A stretch of 64,000 bases of DNA from Brucella pecoris (lineage in GTDB: Bacteria > Pseudomonadota > Alphaproteobacteria > Rhizobiales > Rhizobiaceae). The notes beneath the pieces are model-generated. The model did not search any database, was not told the origin of the DNA, and worked only from the letters and a program-made list of their open reading frames with translations. The position numbers and the translations under genes are program-made. Where the stretch lies: NCBI RefSeq assembly GCF_006376675.1, contig NZ_VEWK01000002.1, forward strand, positions 434,001-498,000, read 5' to 3'. Below, one piece after another: positions 55,930 through 64,000 of this stretch (positions are counted from its first letter, which is position 1; each line of letters starts with the position of its first letter).

Positions 55930-55947
55930 GTTATCTGGAAGTGAAGG

Positions 55948-55979
55948 AGAAACCCCGGATTTTCCGGGGTTTCTTTTTA
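55948..55979 (+). terminator. Terminator of the GST gene
   Basis: GAAACCCCGG and CCGGGGTTTC flank ATTTT, followed by T run. It may also serve the convergent ampC gene. Confidence 0.92.
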
Positions 55980-55983
55980 TTGT

Positions 55984-57156
55984 TTATTGGTTCTTGTCGA
56001 GCGCCTGCAATATCCGATAGGCGGCCTTTATACGTTCATCGTTCGGATAATTCCGGTTTGCAAGCAGAACGATTCCGGTCTTCTTCGCTGGAATAAAAGC
56101 CGCATAGGCGCCAAACCCGTTGGTCGACCCTGTCTTGTTAATCAAGACATCCACTGACGGCTGCCGGGGCGTATCAAATTTCTCGATCTTGTGCGATTTC
56201 AACGCCATATCCGACGAATTACCCGCCAGAAGCGTCTTGAGCGAGGTTGGATAGGTATAGAACTCCCAGCCAAGTCCCTGATTGTTCGCGCCGACGCGAT
56301 AATAACCCGTGTGCGTTGCCGCGACTGCTTTCTGGAAGTCAGGTTCCAGGGATGAGCTGTCGATATTCAGTTCGACAAAGCGGATAAGATCAGGCGCGGT
56401 TGTCTTGATGCCATATGCTTGTGCGTCCAGCGTGCCGCCCGATACCCGGATTGGCTTGTCGGCTTTCGAGTAGCCGTAAGCGTAGTTCTTCATCTGGCTT
56501 TCCGGCACGTTGACGAAAGTATGCTTCAGGCCGAAAGCAGGCAGAAGCTTTTGTTCCATCAGGTCATCGAATGGCTTGTCCATGCTTCGTGCCGCCAGAT
56601 AGCCGAACAGACCGATGCTGGGATTCGAATAACGGCGCTGTGTGCCTGCCGGATAGTCCGGCTTCCATTTCTTGAAATATGCCAGCATCGAACTGTCATC
56701 GGTGACAGCATCGGGAAATTGCAGAGGCAATCCTCCCGGTGTGTAGGTTCCCAGATCAAGCATGGTGATCTTGTCGAAACTGCTGCCTGCCAGTTCGGGA
56801 GCCCATTTGGTCGCAGGATCGGACAAGGCGAATGCGCCGGTCGCCAGCCCGTAACCGCCAAGCATGGCGGTGAACGTCTTGCTGACTGAACCAATCTCGA
56901 AAATCGTGTCTTCGTCGACTTTCTGTCCGCTTTCCTTCGATGCCACGCCATAGCCGAAGAAGTGGCTTTTGCCGTCGATAGTTAAGGCAACCGCCATGCC
57001 GGGGATCTTCTGCTCGGCCATGAGTGGGCGTACGGTTTCATCGACGATACGGCGCAAGTCATCATCATTCACCTTGTTCGCAGCCAGCGCGCCGCTATTC
57101 GGGATAATAGCGGCGGTAGCGAGGAAACCGATCAACAGTGTTGTATATTTTCTCAT
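55984..57156 (-). CDS. ampC: Class C beta-lactamase, OCH type
   Basis: An exported serine beta-lactamase of 390 residues, the length of the OCH enzymes of Ochrobactrum. The signal peptide (1-26, MRKYTTLLIGFLATAAIIPN...) precedes the mature chain. The active-site motifs are complete: S90-V-S-K93 (GSVSKTFT), YSN (RRYSNPSIG) and KTG (INKTGSTNGFG). Starts before the ATG at 57156 would bury the signal peptide. It is divergent from an AmpR-like gene, the arrangement of inducible AmpC systems. Confidence 0.93.
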   Translation of the reverse strand: MRKYTTLLIGFLATAAIIPNSGALAANKVNDDDLRRIVDETVRPLMAEQKIPGMAVALTIDGKSHFFGYGVASKESGQKVDEDTIFEIGSVSKTFTAMLGGYGLATGAFALSDPATKWAPELAGSSFDKITMLDLGTYTPGGLPLQFPDAVTDDSSMLAYFKKWKPDYPAGTQRRYSNPSIGLFGYLAARSMDKPFDDLMEQKLLPAFGLKHTFVNVPESQMKNYAYGYSKADKPIRVSGGTLDAQAYGIKTTAPDLIRFVELNIDSSSLEPDFQKAVAATHTGYYRVGANNQGLGWEFYTYPTSLKTLLAGNSSDMALKSHKIEKFDTPRQPSVDVLINKTGSTNGFGAYAAFIPAKKTGIVLLANRNYPNDERIKAAYRILQALDKNQ

Positions 57157-57369
57157 GACAGATAAATAAACCTCATGATTATGCGCTCCGCTACGTCTCT
57201 CTGAAGACATAGTCGTTATTGCACTATCTATTATACTGAAGCCCGTTTGCAGCAATTTCCAGTGCTTCTGCGGGATATAAGCCTTTCAGGCACTGCTGAT
57301 ATACGATGGTTGCGTGAAGACGACAAACGACGTTATCTAGCATTTGGCATTAGAAAAATTTGGGGCAAC
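57157..57369. promoter_or_regulatory. ampC-ampR divergent promoter region
   Basis: A 213-base gap between divergently transcribed genes, A+T rich, which by analogy with AmpR systems should hold the AmpR binding site and both promoters. A specific T-N11-A box could not be fixed by eye. Confidence 0.6.
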
Positions 57370-58245
57370 ATGGTTCGACCGCATCTCCCGCTCAATTCCC
57401 TGCGCGCCTTCGAGGCTTCGGCGCGTCACTTGAGTTTTACGAAGGCCGCGATTGAACTTTACGTTACGCAGGCGGCCGTCAGCCATCAGGTCAAAAGTCT
57501 GGAGACCCGTCTGAACGTGACCTTGTTCGAGCGCCTGCCCCGTGGGCTCATGCTGACGAGCGAGGGGGAAACGCTGCTTCCCACATTGAAGGACGCATTT
57601 GACAGGATTGCCGGAACACTTGAGCGTTTCGAGGCGGGGCATTATCGGGAAATATTGCGGGTCGGTGCTGTCGGCACGCTGGCCGTCGGCTGGCTTCTGC
57701 CGCGCCTGCGCGATTTTCAGAATCGCTACCCGTTCATCGACCTGCGGCTGTCGACCAACAATAACCGGGTGGACATAGCGGCAGAGGGCCTGGACTACGC
57801 CATCCGTTTCGGCAGTGGCGCCTGGCACGGCATCGATGCAACCGAGCTGCTGGAAGCACCTCTATCGCCGCTTTGTATTCCGGAACTCGCGCATGAACTG
57901 CAGACGCCGGCCGATCTCGCGCGGCATACGTTGCTACGCTCCTACCGTGCCGATGAATGGACACGATGGTTTCTGGCTGCGGGCGTCACGGGCGACATGC
58001 CCCTGCCCCGAAGCATCATGTTCGATTCGTCGCTTGCGATGATGGAAGCAGCCATGCAGGGAGCGGGTATCGCACTGGCCCCACCGCTGATGTTCGCCCG
58101 GCAACTGCTGTCGGAAACCATCATCCAGCCATTTGAGACGACGGTGACGATGGGCAGCTACTGGCTGACAAGGCTGCAATCACGGACGGAAACGCAAGCA
58201 ATGGCCGCTTTTCGCGAATGGCTGACAGATGCCGCGAACAACTGA
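57370..58245 (+). CDS. ampR: LysR-type regulator AmpR
   Basis: A 291-residue LysR protein, the length of classical AmpR. The helix-turn-helix is in LSFTKAAIELYVTQAAVSHQ, preceded by LPLNSLRAFEASARH, which is the AmpR-like beginning. The effector domain (about 90-285) senses muropeptides in known AmpR proteins. Start at the ATG at 57370; the frame is open to 57247. Its position divergent from ampC supports the name, and induction by beta-lactams would be expected. Confidence 0.93.
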   Translation: MVRPHLPLNSLRAFEASARHLSFTKAAIELYVTQAAVSHQVKSLETRLNVTLFERLPRGLMLTSEGETLLPTLKDAFDRIAGTLERFEAGHYREILRVGAVGTLAVGWLLPRLRDFQNRYPFIDLRLSTNNNRVDIAAEGLDYAIRFGSGAWHGIDATELLEAPLSPLCIPELAHELQTPADLARHTLLRSYRADEWTRWFLAAGVTGDMPLPRSIMFDSSLAMMEAAMQGAGIALAPPLMFARQLLSETIIQPFETTVTMGSYWLTRLQSRTETQAMAAFREWLTDAANN

Positions 58246-58264
58246 ACTGGAAAAAAACGCAACA

Positions 58265-58293
58265 AAAAACCGGGCAGTTGCCTGCCCGGTTTT
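58265..58293. terminator. Bidirectional terminator of ampR and omp25
   Basis: AAAACCGGGCAG and CTGCCCGGTTTT flank TTGC. A and T tracts lie on both sides, so it can end both convergent transcripts. Confidence 0.93.
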
Positions 58294-58314
58294 CCGTGTT
58301 CAATTATCAGATAA

Positions 58315-58956
58315 TTAGAACTTGTAGCCAACGCCGACGCGAATGTCGTGGGTGTCGAGCTTGTTACGAACCGTTTCGGTGCCAAGATCATAGTTCTTGT
58401 TACCGAACTGGGTGTAACGGTATTCGACGCGGCCCAGGATGTTGTCCGTGAGCTTGGCTTCCAGACCGGCGCCAGCAGTCCAACCAACGCGGAACTTGCT
58501 TTCGTCGTCAAAGCCGTTGTCGAGCTTAACCTGCGAACCGGCAACACCAGCCGTGATGTACGGCATAACCGGGTTCAGGTCGTAGCCGAGACGTGCACGC
58601 AGCGAGCCTTCGAAGCCCTGCTTGACTTCCAGACCGTCCTTGGACTTCTTGGCCCAGGAGTAACCGGCGTCGCCTTCAACACCATATACGAACTGATCCT
58701 GCTGGAAGTTCCAACCAGCATAAGCGCCAGCCTTCATGTCGTCCGGCTTAACGGTGCCTACGGTGTCGGTCTTGGCTTTGTTCCAGCCATAGCCGAGGTA
58801 CAGACCGGTGTAGCCACCAGCCCAGCTATACTGCGGAGCCATTTCAACCGGAGCCGGAACAGGAGGCTGTTCCTGAATGGCATCAGCAGCGAAAGCAGTC
58901 GCAGAGAACGGCAGCAGCGCAGCCGAGGCGATTACAAGAGACTTAAGAGTGCGCAT
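58315..58956 (-). CDS. omp25: Outer membrane protein Omp25/Omp31 family
   Basis: A 213-residue outer-membrane beta-barrel protein, the same length as Brucella Omp25. From the ATG at 58956 (AAGGAGA upstream) it has a signal peptide (1-23, ending ATAFAAD), a Pro-rich linker, then an eight-stranded barrel with alternating strands ([52 protein letters not shown]) ending in the aromatic C-terminal VGYKF. It is tied to LPS and outer-membrane stability in Brucella. Confidence 0.92.
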   Translation of the reverse strand: MRTLKSLVIASAALLPFSATAFAADAIQEQPPVPAPVEMAPQYSWAGGYTGLYLGYGWNKAKTDTVGTVKPDDMKAGAYAGWNFQQDQFVYGVEGDAGYSWAKKSKDGLEVKQGFEGSLRARLGYDLNPVMPYITAGVAGSQVKLDNGFDDESKFRVGWTAGAGLEAKLTDNILGRVEYRYTQFGNKNYDLGTETVRNKLDTHDIRVGVGYKF

Positions 58957-59304
58957 AGCATTCTCCTTACACAAATTACGTTTGGCGCGGTCCCTTATCG
59001 GGTGGGCGACGTCGGGAGTAAATCGTCCGTGCCGCGCTGACAGGACCGACATATCGGCGGTAATTGCGGCACGAAATGCCCGCTTCTGTGGAGAGAACCT
59101 GACGAGAACATGGCAAAAATGCGATGTTGCATTATCGCAACGCCGGATTCAGCCACCTATATAGTGGGAGGGTTTCGATTCCAGCGACCGCAACGTCCGG
59201 CGGAGTGAAACGAAGTTGCTGAAATCCCTACCAATTTGTCAGTTGTGAATGTTGCAGATGCGGTTTTTAGCTGCAATCTTCCGACCGAAATGGCATGAAA
59301 TCGA
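58957..59304. promoter_or_regulatory. omp25 and SDR upstream region
   Basis: A gap of about 350 bases between divergently transcribed genes. It should hold the omp25 promoter. No gene was seen, and no specific operator is clear. Confidence 0.5.
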
Positions 59305-60120
59305 TTGAAGAATCTCGATAAGAAAGTGTTTACCGTGTTGAACGATCACGAGCCTCGCCTGCTTGCTAAATGTCCGGTTCTGGTCACCGGCGGCGCACGG
59401 CGCATTGGCAAGGCAATTGTCGAAGACCTTGCCGCCCACGGCTTCCCGGTCGCCATACACTATAATCACTCCATCGATGAAGGTGCGGCCCTTGCAGCCG
59501 CCATAAACGAACAAGGCGGGAAAGCCTGCGTCGTGCGCGCGGACCTTTCGTCCGAATCCGATGTTCGCAATCTTGTGGAGGATGCGTCGCGCCAGATCGG
59601 GCCGATCCGGCTTCTGGTGAACAATGCATCGCTCTTTGAAGACGATCACATCGGCAATCTTGATATGGCGCTGTGGGACAAGCATTTTGCCATCCACCTG
59701 AAGGCGCCGGTCCTGCTGGCGGAAGAAATGGCGAAAGCTCTGCCCGACGATGAAGAAGCGCTTGTCGTGAATGTCATCGACCAGCGCGTCTGGAAGCTCA
59801 ATCCGAACTTTTTTTCCTACACGCTTTCGAAGACGGCGCTCTGGAATGCAACCCGAACCATGGCGCAGGCGCTTGCACCGCAAATCCGGGTCAACGCAAT
59901 CGCTCCCGGTCCGACATTGCCGAGTGAACGGCAGAAGCCGGGCGATTTCGAACAGCAGGTCGAAAAACTTCTTTTGCAGCGTGCGCCGGAATTGTCGGAA
60001 TTCGGGCGTACTGTTCGCTATTTCTGGGAAAGCCGCTCCGTCACCGGCCAGATGATCGCCCTTGATGGCGGACAACATCTGGCATGGGAAACCCCGGATA
60101 TTGCAGGAATTACCGAATGA
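59305..60120 (+). CDS. SDR family reductase, FolM/pteridine-reductase-like
   Basis: A short-chain dehydrogenase of about 271 residues. The cofactor motif [16 protein letters not shown], with Arg-Arg for NADPH, is of the pteridine-reductase/FolM type, and the catalytic pair is Tyr/Lys in [12 protein letters not shown]. FolM-like enzymes reduce dihydropteridines or dihydrofolate. The start is uncertain: TTG at 59305 gives the longest frame, while GTG at 59326 or 59335 is also possible and would still keep the fold. Its stop overlaps the uvrC start by four bases. Confidence 0.87.
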   Translation: MKNLDKKVFTVLNDHEPRLLAKCPVLVTGGARRIGKAIVEDLAAHGFPVAIHYNHSIDEGAALAAAINEQGGKACVVRADLSSESDVRNLVEDASRQIGPIRLLVNNASLFEDDHIGNLDMALWDKHFAIHLKAPVLLAEEMAKALPDDEEALVVNVIDQRVWKLNPNFFSYTLSKTALWNATRTMAQALAPQIRVNAIAPGPTLPSERQKPGDFEQQVEKLLLQRAPELSEFGRTVRYFWESRSVTGQMIALDGGQHLAWETPDIAGITE

Positions 60121-62192
60121 CTGGAAACCGCAAGAACAATGAGGATACCGCTGCAAAGCTGCCGTCCGATGACGAGCAGGATGTGGCCGGTATTATCATT
60201 GGTGACGCGGAAACCGAAGAGGATGACGAAAGCGACGATATAATCGACGTTCCGGCATCGCCGTCCGCTGCCGATTCCATTCAATGGGATTCCTCGGATG
60301 GTTTGCCGGATATTGAAGGCCTGAGCGGTCAGGACATTATCAATGCTTTCGTGAAGCGCCTGCCCAACAATCCGGGCGTCTATCGCATGTTCAACAGCGA
60401 TGGCGATGTGCTCTATGTCGGCAAGGCACGCAATCTCAAGAAACGCGTCTCCAACTACGCACGCGGCATCGGCCATTCAAATCGCATCACGCGGATGATC
60501 CGCGAAACGGTGACAATGGAATTCGTCGTCACCCGGACGGAAACCGAAGCCTTGTTGCTGGAAGCCAACCTCATCAAGAGGCTTCGTCCGCGCTTCAACG
60601 TGCTGATGCGAGACGACAAGTCGTTTCCTTATATCCTTCTCACTGGCGACCATCGGGCACCCGGCATCTTCAAGCACCGGGGCGCGCGGTCCCGCAAGGG
60701 GGATTATTTCGGCCCCTTCGCCTCTGCCGGGGCCGTCGGTCGCACGATCAACGCTCTCCAGCGCGCCTTTCTTTTGCGAACCTGTACGGATTCGGTTTTT
60801 GAAACGCGCACGCGTCCCTGCCTTCTCTTTCAGATCAAGCGTTGTTCCGGCCCTTGCACATATGAGATCAGCGACGAGGACTATGCTGAGCTTGTCAGCG
60901 AGGCAAAGGCGTTTCTGTCCGGAAAAAGCCAGTCGGTAAAAGACCATCTTGCAACAGCCATGCAAGCCGCATCGGCAGACCTCGATTTCGAACATGCCGC
61001 AGTTTACCGGGATCGTCTGGCTGCGCTTTCTCACGTGCAGTCCCATCAGGGCATCAACCCGCAGACGGTCGAGGAGGCCGACGTTTTCGCCATCCATCAG
61101 GAAGGCGGCATGACCTGCATTCAGGTCTTCTTCTTCCGTACCGGCCAGAACTGGGGTAATCGCGCCTATTTCCCCAAAGCCGACAGCTCGCTCGGCCCGG
61201 CAGAGGTTCTCGGGGCATTTCTGTCCCAATTCTACGACGATAAGCCATGTCCGCGTCTCGTTCTATTGTCCGAGACTGTTGAGGAACAATCGCTGATCGC
61301 CGAAGCGCTCTCGACGCGCGCGGGGCATAAGGTGCAGGTCAACGTTCCCCAGCGCGGCGAGAAGAAAGATCTAGTTGATCATGCGCTCACCAATGCGCGC
61401 GAAGCGCTTGGACGACGGCTTGCCGAAACATCGTCGCAAGCGCGCCTGTTGCAAGGCATGGCCGAAACCTTCGGCTTGTCCCAGCCTCCACGCCGGATCG
61501 AGGTCTACGATAATTCGCATATCATGGGTACGAATGCTGTCGGCGGCATGATCGTTGCCGGACCGGAAGGCTTCGTCAAAAACCAGTACCGCAAATTCAA
61601 CATCCGCTCGACCGACATTACGCCGGGTGATGATTTTGGCATGATGCGCGAGGTGATCGAACGACGCTTCTCGCGGCTGGTCAAGGAGCATGGCACGCCG
61701 GAAAAACCCACTGACGCAGAAATAGCCGATACGTTTCCCGCATGGCCCGATGTCATTCTGATCGACGGCGGGCAAGGTCAGGTTGGTGCGGTCAGGCAAA
61801 TTCTCGGTGAACTGGGGATCAGCCATCTCGTCAACGCAATCGGCATCGCCAAGGGCGTAGACCGCGAAGCGGGACGCGAGCGCTTCTTCGTGGAAGGCAA
61901 GCAGGCGTTTACGCTGCCGCCGCGCGATCCGGTGCTTTATTTCATTCAACGTCTGCGCGACGAAGCACACCGGTTTGCTATCGGCACGCACCGCGCCCGG
62001 CGCAAGAAGGAAATGATCAGGAATCCGCTCGATGAAATTGCGGGAATCGGTCCATCGCGCAAGCGTGCTCTTCTGCACCACTTCGGAACCGCGAAAGCAG
62101 TCTCCAGAGCTGCGGTCGCCGATCTGATGCAGATAGAGGGCATCTCGGAGGCCATGGCCAAGACGATTCACGACCATTTTCGTGACAGATGA
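60117..62192 (+). CDS. uvrC: Excinuclease ABC subunit C
   Basis: UvrC makes the two incisions in nucleotide excision repair. The 691-residue protein starts at an ATG that overlaps the SDR stop (ATGA). After an acidic N-terminal extension of about 80 residues, the GIY-YIG nuclease reads NNPGVYRMF and [14 protein letters not shown]. The UVR motif region lies near 270-290, the RNase H-like C-terminal nuclease near 460-590 ([19 protein letters not shown]), and the helix-hairpin-helix pair at the end. The extension is typical for Rhizobiales. Confidence 0.97.
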   Translation: MTGNRKNNEDTAAKLPSDDEQDVAGIIIGDAETEEDDESDDIIDVPASPSAADSIQWDSSDGLPDIEGLSGQDIINAFVKRLPNNPGVYRMFNSDGDVLYVGKARNLKKRVSNYARGIGHSNRITRMIRETVTMEFVVTRTETEALLLEANLIKRLRPRFNVLMRDDKSFPYILLTGDHRAPGIFKHRGARSRKGDYFGPFASAGAVGRTINALQRAFLLRTCTDSVFETRTRPCLLFQIKRCSGPCTYEISDEDYAELVSEAKAFLSGKSQSVKDHLATAMQAASADLDFEHAAVYRDRLAALSHVQSHQGINPQTVEEADVFAIHQEGGMTCIQVFFFRTGQNWGNRAYFPKADSSLGPAEVLGAFLSQFYDDKPCPRLVLLSETVEEQSLIAEALSTRAGHKVQVNVPQRGEKKDLVDHALTNAREALGRRLAETSSQARLLQGMAETFGLSQPPRRIEVYDNSHIMGTNAVGGMIVAGPEGFVKNQYRKFNIRSTDITPGDDFGMMREVIERRFSRLVKEHGTPEKPTDAEIADTFPAWPDVILIDGGQGQVGAVRQILGELGISHLVNAIGIAKGVDREAGRERFFVEGKQAFTLPPRDPVLYFIQRLRDEAHRFAIGTHRARRKKEMIRNPLDEIAGIGPSRKRALLHHFGTAKAVSRAAVADLMQIEGISEAMAKTIHDHFRDR

Positions 62193-62352
62193 CGTAATTT
62201 TGTCCAGGATTGAAGCGCAAGCGTCATTAGGTCCCGGTAGAATATATTCGCAGGTGTTGATTTTACCTCTCATCCCTGTTGATGTGCACTGAAGCATTTT
62301 CGAGCCAAAATTGTGAAATAGTTTTGCGTTCGGAAATGCGTAAAAACAAATA

Positions 62353-62398
62353 GTTAGAGCGGTTCTAGCGATTCTGTTAAAACAGTAACCGTTCTAAC
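62353..62398. repeat. Palindrome, family F
   Basis: GTTAGAGCGGTTCTAGCG and CAGTAACCGTTCTAAC form an imperfect palindrome around a TGTTAAAACA core. It shares its ends with the unit at 26318-26350 and lies 17 bases before pgsA. Confidence 0.7.
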
Positions 62399-62415
62399 AG
62401 CGACGCGGCGGAACA

Positions 62416-63000
62416 ATGCAGAACAAACATACCCTCTCCTTGCCCAATATCCTCACTTATGGCCGGATCATCGCGGTTCCCCTTGTGGTGTTGTGCTTCT
62501 TTGTCGAGGGACGGCTGGAATCAAGCGATTTCGCCCGATGGACCGCGCTTGGATTGTTTGCCATCGCCAGCATCACGGATTTTTTCGACGGCTACCTCGC
62601 CCGCATATGGAAGCAGACATCAACTATCGGTCGCATGCTCGACCCGATAGCCGACAAGCTTCTGGTATCAGCCATTTTGCTGCTTCTCGCGGCTGACGGC
62701 ACGATTGCCGGCTGGACGCTGTGGGCCGCGATCATCATCCTGTGCCGCGAAATCCTGGTTTCGGGCCTGCGTGAATATCTTGCGGAGCTTAAGGTCAGCG
62801 TTCCCGTCTCCCGCCTCGCCAAGTGGAAGACGACAGCGCAAATGGTTGCGCTCGCTTTCCTGCTCGCCGGCCCTGCCGGTGACAAAATCATGCCCTATGT
62901 AACGGAAATCGGTATTGCCCTGCTTTGGGTTTCTGCCCTGCTGACGCTCTATACGGGCTGGGATTACTTCAAGGCGGGCCTTAAACACGTAATGGATTGA
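62416..63000 (+). CDS. pgsA: CDP-diacylglycerol-glycerol-3-phosphate 3-phosphatidyltransferase
   Basis: PgsA makes phosphatidylglycerophosphate, the precursor of phosphatidylglycerol. The 194-residue membrane enzyme has the CDP-alcohol phosphotransferase motif spread over DFFDGYLARIWKQ and GRMLDPIADKL, with the expected Asp residues. About five membrane segments are predicted. The promoter must lie in the 220 bases after uvrC, which also hold a family F palindrome. It leads into moaD with a 4-base gap. Confidence 0.95.
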   Translation: MQNKHTLSLPNILTYGRIIAVPLVVLCFFVEGRLESSDFARWTALGLFAIASITDFFDGYLARIWKQTSTIGRMLDPIADKLLVSAILLLLAADGTIAGWTLWAAIIILCREILVSGLREYLAELKVSVPVSRLAKWKTTAQMVALAFLLAGPAGDKIMPYVTEIGIALLWVSALLTLYTGWDYFKAGLKHVMD

Positions 63001-63004
63001 TCCA

Positions 63005-63262
63005 GTGACGGTAAAACTCGTCTATTTCGCATGGGTGCGTGAGAAAATCGGCAAGGGTGAAGAGGTCATTGAACTCCCCTCACCCAAAACGACCGTGGGC
63101 GATCTGATCAGCCACCTGAAATCGCTTGGGCATGAATATGAAGCTGCCTTCGAGCATGAACATGTCATTCGCGCCGCGATCAATCAGGAACATGCCGAAC
63201 ATATTGAACGCGTGCATGACGGCGATGAAGTTGCACTCTTCCCACCGATGACGGGGGGATGA
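63005..63262 (+). CDS. moaD: Molybdopterin synthase small subunit MoaD
   Basis: The 85-residue beta-grasp protein carries sulfur on its C-terminal diglycine (PPMTGG) and adds it to precursor Z with MoaE. It starts with GTG five bases after the pgsA stop. The length and C-terminus are as in the family. A companion moaE starts two bases after its stop. Confidence 0.93.
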   Translation: MTVKLVYFAWVREKIGKGEEVIELPSPKTTVGDLISHLKSLGHEYEAAFEHEHVIRAAINQEHAEHIERVHDGDEVALFPPMTGG

Positions 63263-63263
63263 G

Positions 63264-63743
63264 ATGAGCGGGCAAACCACGTGCCCACTTTTCGTCGGCA
63301 TCAGAAGCGAAGATTTCGACACGGCAGCAGAACTGGGCAAACTTGGGCATGGGCGCACGGATATCGGCGCCATCGTGACCTTTACCGGCCTTTGTCGCGA
63401 TGAAAGCGGCACGCTATCCGCTCTGGAGCTGGAACATTATCCGGGAATGGCCGAAGCGGAAATCAGCCGTATCGCCCGGCAGGCCATCAAACGCTGGCCG
63501 ATAACAGCCCTCACGATTATTCACCGTTACGGGCTTATCAAGCCGGGCGAAAACATCGTCCTGGTTGCCGCAGCGTCATCGCATCGACACGCAGCTTTCG
63601 AAGCCGCCTCATTCCTGATGGATTACATGAAAACTGACGCCCCGTTCTGGAAGCGGGAGCACCTCGTGGACGGTTCGGTCGGAGGCTGGGTGGCGTCCAA
63701 AGACGAAGACGAAAAGATCCGTGAACGCTGGCAACAGTCATAA
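63264..63743 (+). CDS. moaE: Molybdopterin synthase catalytic subunit MoaE
   Basis: MoaE completes molybdopterin with MoaD. The 159-residue protein has the family core IGAIVTFTGLCRDESGTL and LELEHYPGMAEAEISRIA, and the catalytic lysine region MKTDAPFWKREHL. It is cotranscribed with moaD and probably pgsA. The molybdopterin oxidoreductase at 49957 is a plausible customer. Confidence 0.94.
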   Translation: MSGQTTCPLFVGIRSEDFDTAAELGKLGHGRTDIGAIVTFTGLCRDESGTLSALELEHYPGMAEAEISRIARQAIKRWPITALTIIHRYGLIKPGENIVLVAAASSHRHAAFEAASFLMDYMKTDAPFWKREHLVDGSVGGWVASKDEDEKIRERWQQS

Positions 63744-63913
63744 TCTCACGATTACTTGTCATTCTATTGATCTCTATTTCTCGTTTTAATCGTGAATTAA
63801 CTATTTAACCCCCTAGAATAATGACTAATTTAGGCGGCGTGTTCTTGCGCTGCCACAATTTTCACATGAAGATTTCGCTAATGTCGGCTTTATGAATCAG
63901 GCGCTGACAAGCG

Positions 63914-64000
63914 ATGATGACAGACAGATTGGAATCCGCATCAGCGCCATCTGTCTTGCAACAAACAACGCGTGCGGGAACAGAAGTTTCGGGCTTTAAC
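63914..64000 (+). CDS. Possible N-terminal fragment of an unknown gene
   Basis: An open frame with two tandem ATG codons (MMTDRLESASAPSVLQQ) runs to the window end without a stop. It has no strong ribosome binding site, and an alternative overlapping frame starting at 63892 closes after 35 codons. The composition is polar. Reported only because a gene may begin here. Confidence 0.3.
   Translation, partial: MMTDRLESASAPSVLQQTTRAGTEVSGFN

Noticed and set aside
63892..63999. A 35-residue frame at the window end
   Set aside because: It overlaps a longer open frame, has no strong ribosome binding site, and cannot be judged at the window edge.
1..64000. CRISPR arrays, prophage or insertion sequences
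   Set aside because: No regularly spaced direct repeats, integrase, transposase or phage structural genes were seen. The repeats present are single palindromes, not arrays.

Overview
The window is a stretch of core chromosome from an alphaproteobacterium of the Brucella/Ochrobactrum group. The evidence is the gene order (glyA-nrdR-ribD, hemB-RDD-bpt next to parC, ppk-ppx, purM-purN, aapJQMP, uvrC-pgsA-moaD-moaE), a 213-residue Omp25-type porin-like protein, and a 390-residue class C beta-lactamase of the OCH type divergent from an AmpR-like regulator. The beta-lactamase points to Ochrobactrum (now Brucella) anthropi or a close relative rather than classical Brucella. The species assignment is inference. 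No prophage, CRISPR array, insertion sequence, rRNA operon or defence island was seen.

Layout. 0-5 kb: ribD (cut by the window edge), nrdR and glyA, then an exported L,D-transpeptidase with its probable MarR-type regulator (LdtR-like). 5-13 kb: a DUF411 copper-type protein, a valine-catabolic hydrolase, hemB, an RDD protein, bpt and parC. 13-22 kb: an unknown secreted protein, aspS, rnd, ppx and ppk. 22-27 kb: an accessory patch with a zinc-ribbon protein of the NDUFS6 type, an FAD monooxygenase, three VOC proteins, HxlR and ArsR regulators, an SRPBCC protein and a GNAT enzyme. 27-32 kb: the aapJQMP amino acid ABC transporter. 32-39.5 kb: a PAP2 phosphatase, metC, a large AI-2E-family protein, an ionotropic-glutamate-receptor-like protein and small envelope proteins. 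39.9-40.7 kb: tRNA-Arg(UCU), an NDUFS4-like complex I accessory protein and tRNA-Pro(UGG). 41-49 kb: lactate permease, two or three small proteins, an SH3 protein, an SDR epimerase, an HdaA-type ATPase, a second AI-2E-family protein, purM and purN. 49-64 kb: DUF992, a molybdopterin oxidoreductase, an EamA transporter, rlmJ, RNase T2, a GST, ampC/ampR, omp25, a FolM/PTR1-like SDR, uvrC, pgsA, moaD and moaE.

The genes are mostly housekeeping. Several operons are tightly coupled: the ppk/ppx, purM/purN and SDR/uvrC pairs overlap by four bases. Transcripts often end at strong hairpins. Many intergenic regions carry short palindromes that fall into about seven families and recur in different combinations, sometimes as inverted pairs, like the intergenic mosaic elements of Rhizobiales.

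The most interesting items are the receptor-channel-like protein at 36.6 kb, which has an almost canonical iGluR ligand-binding motif but no K+-filter motif, the mosaic palindromes, a frame-closing inverted tandem repeat between rnd and ppx, a perfect 24-bp inverted repeat after the DUF992 gene, several candidate operators, and unlisted small membrane proteins with good ribosome binding sites.
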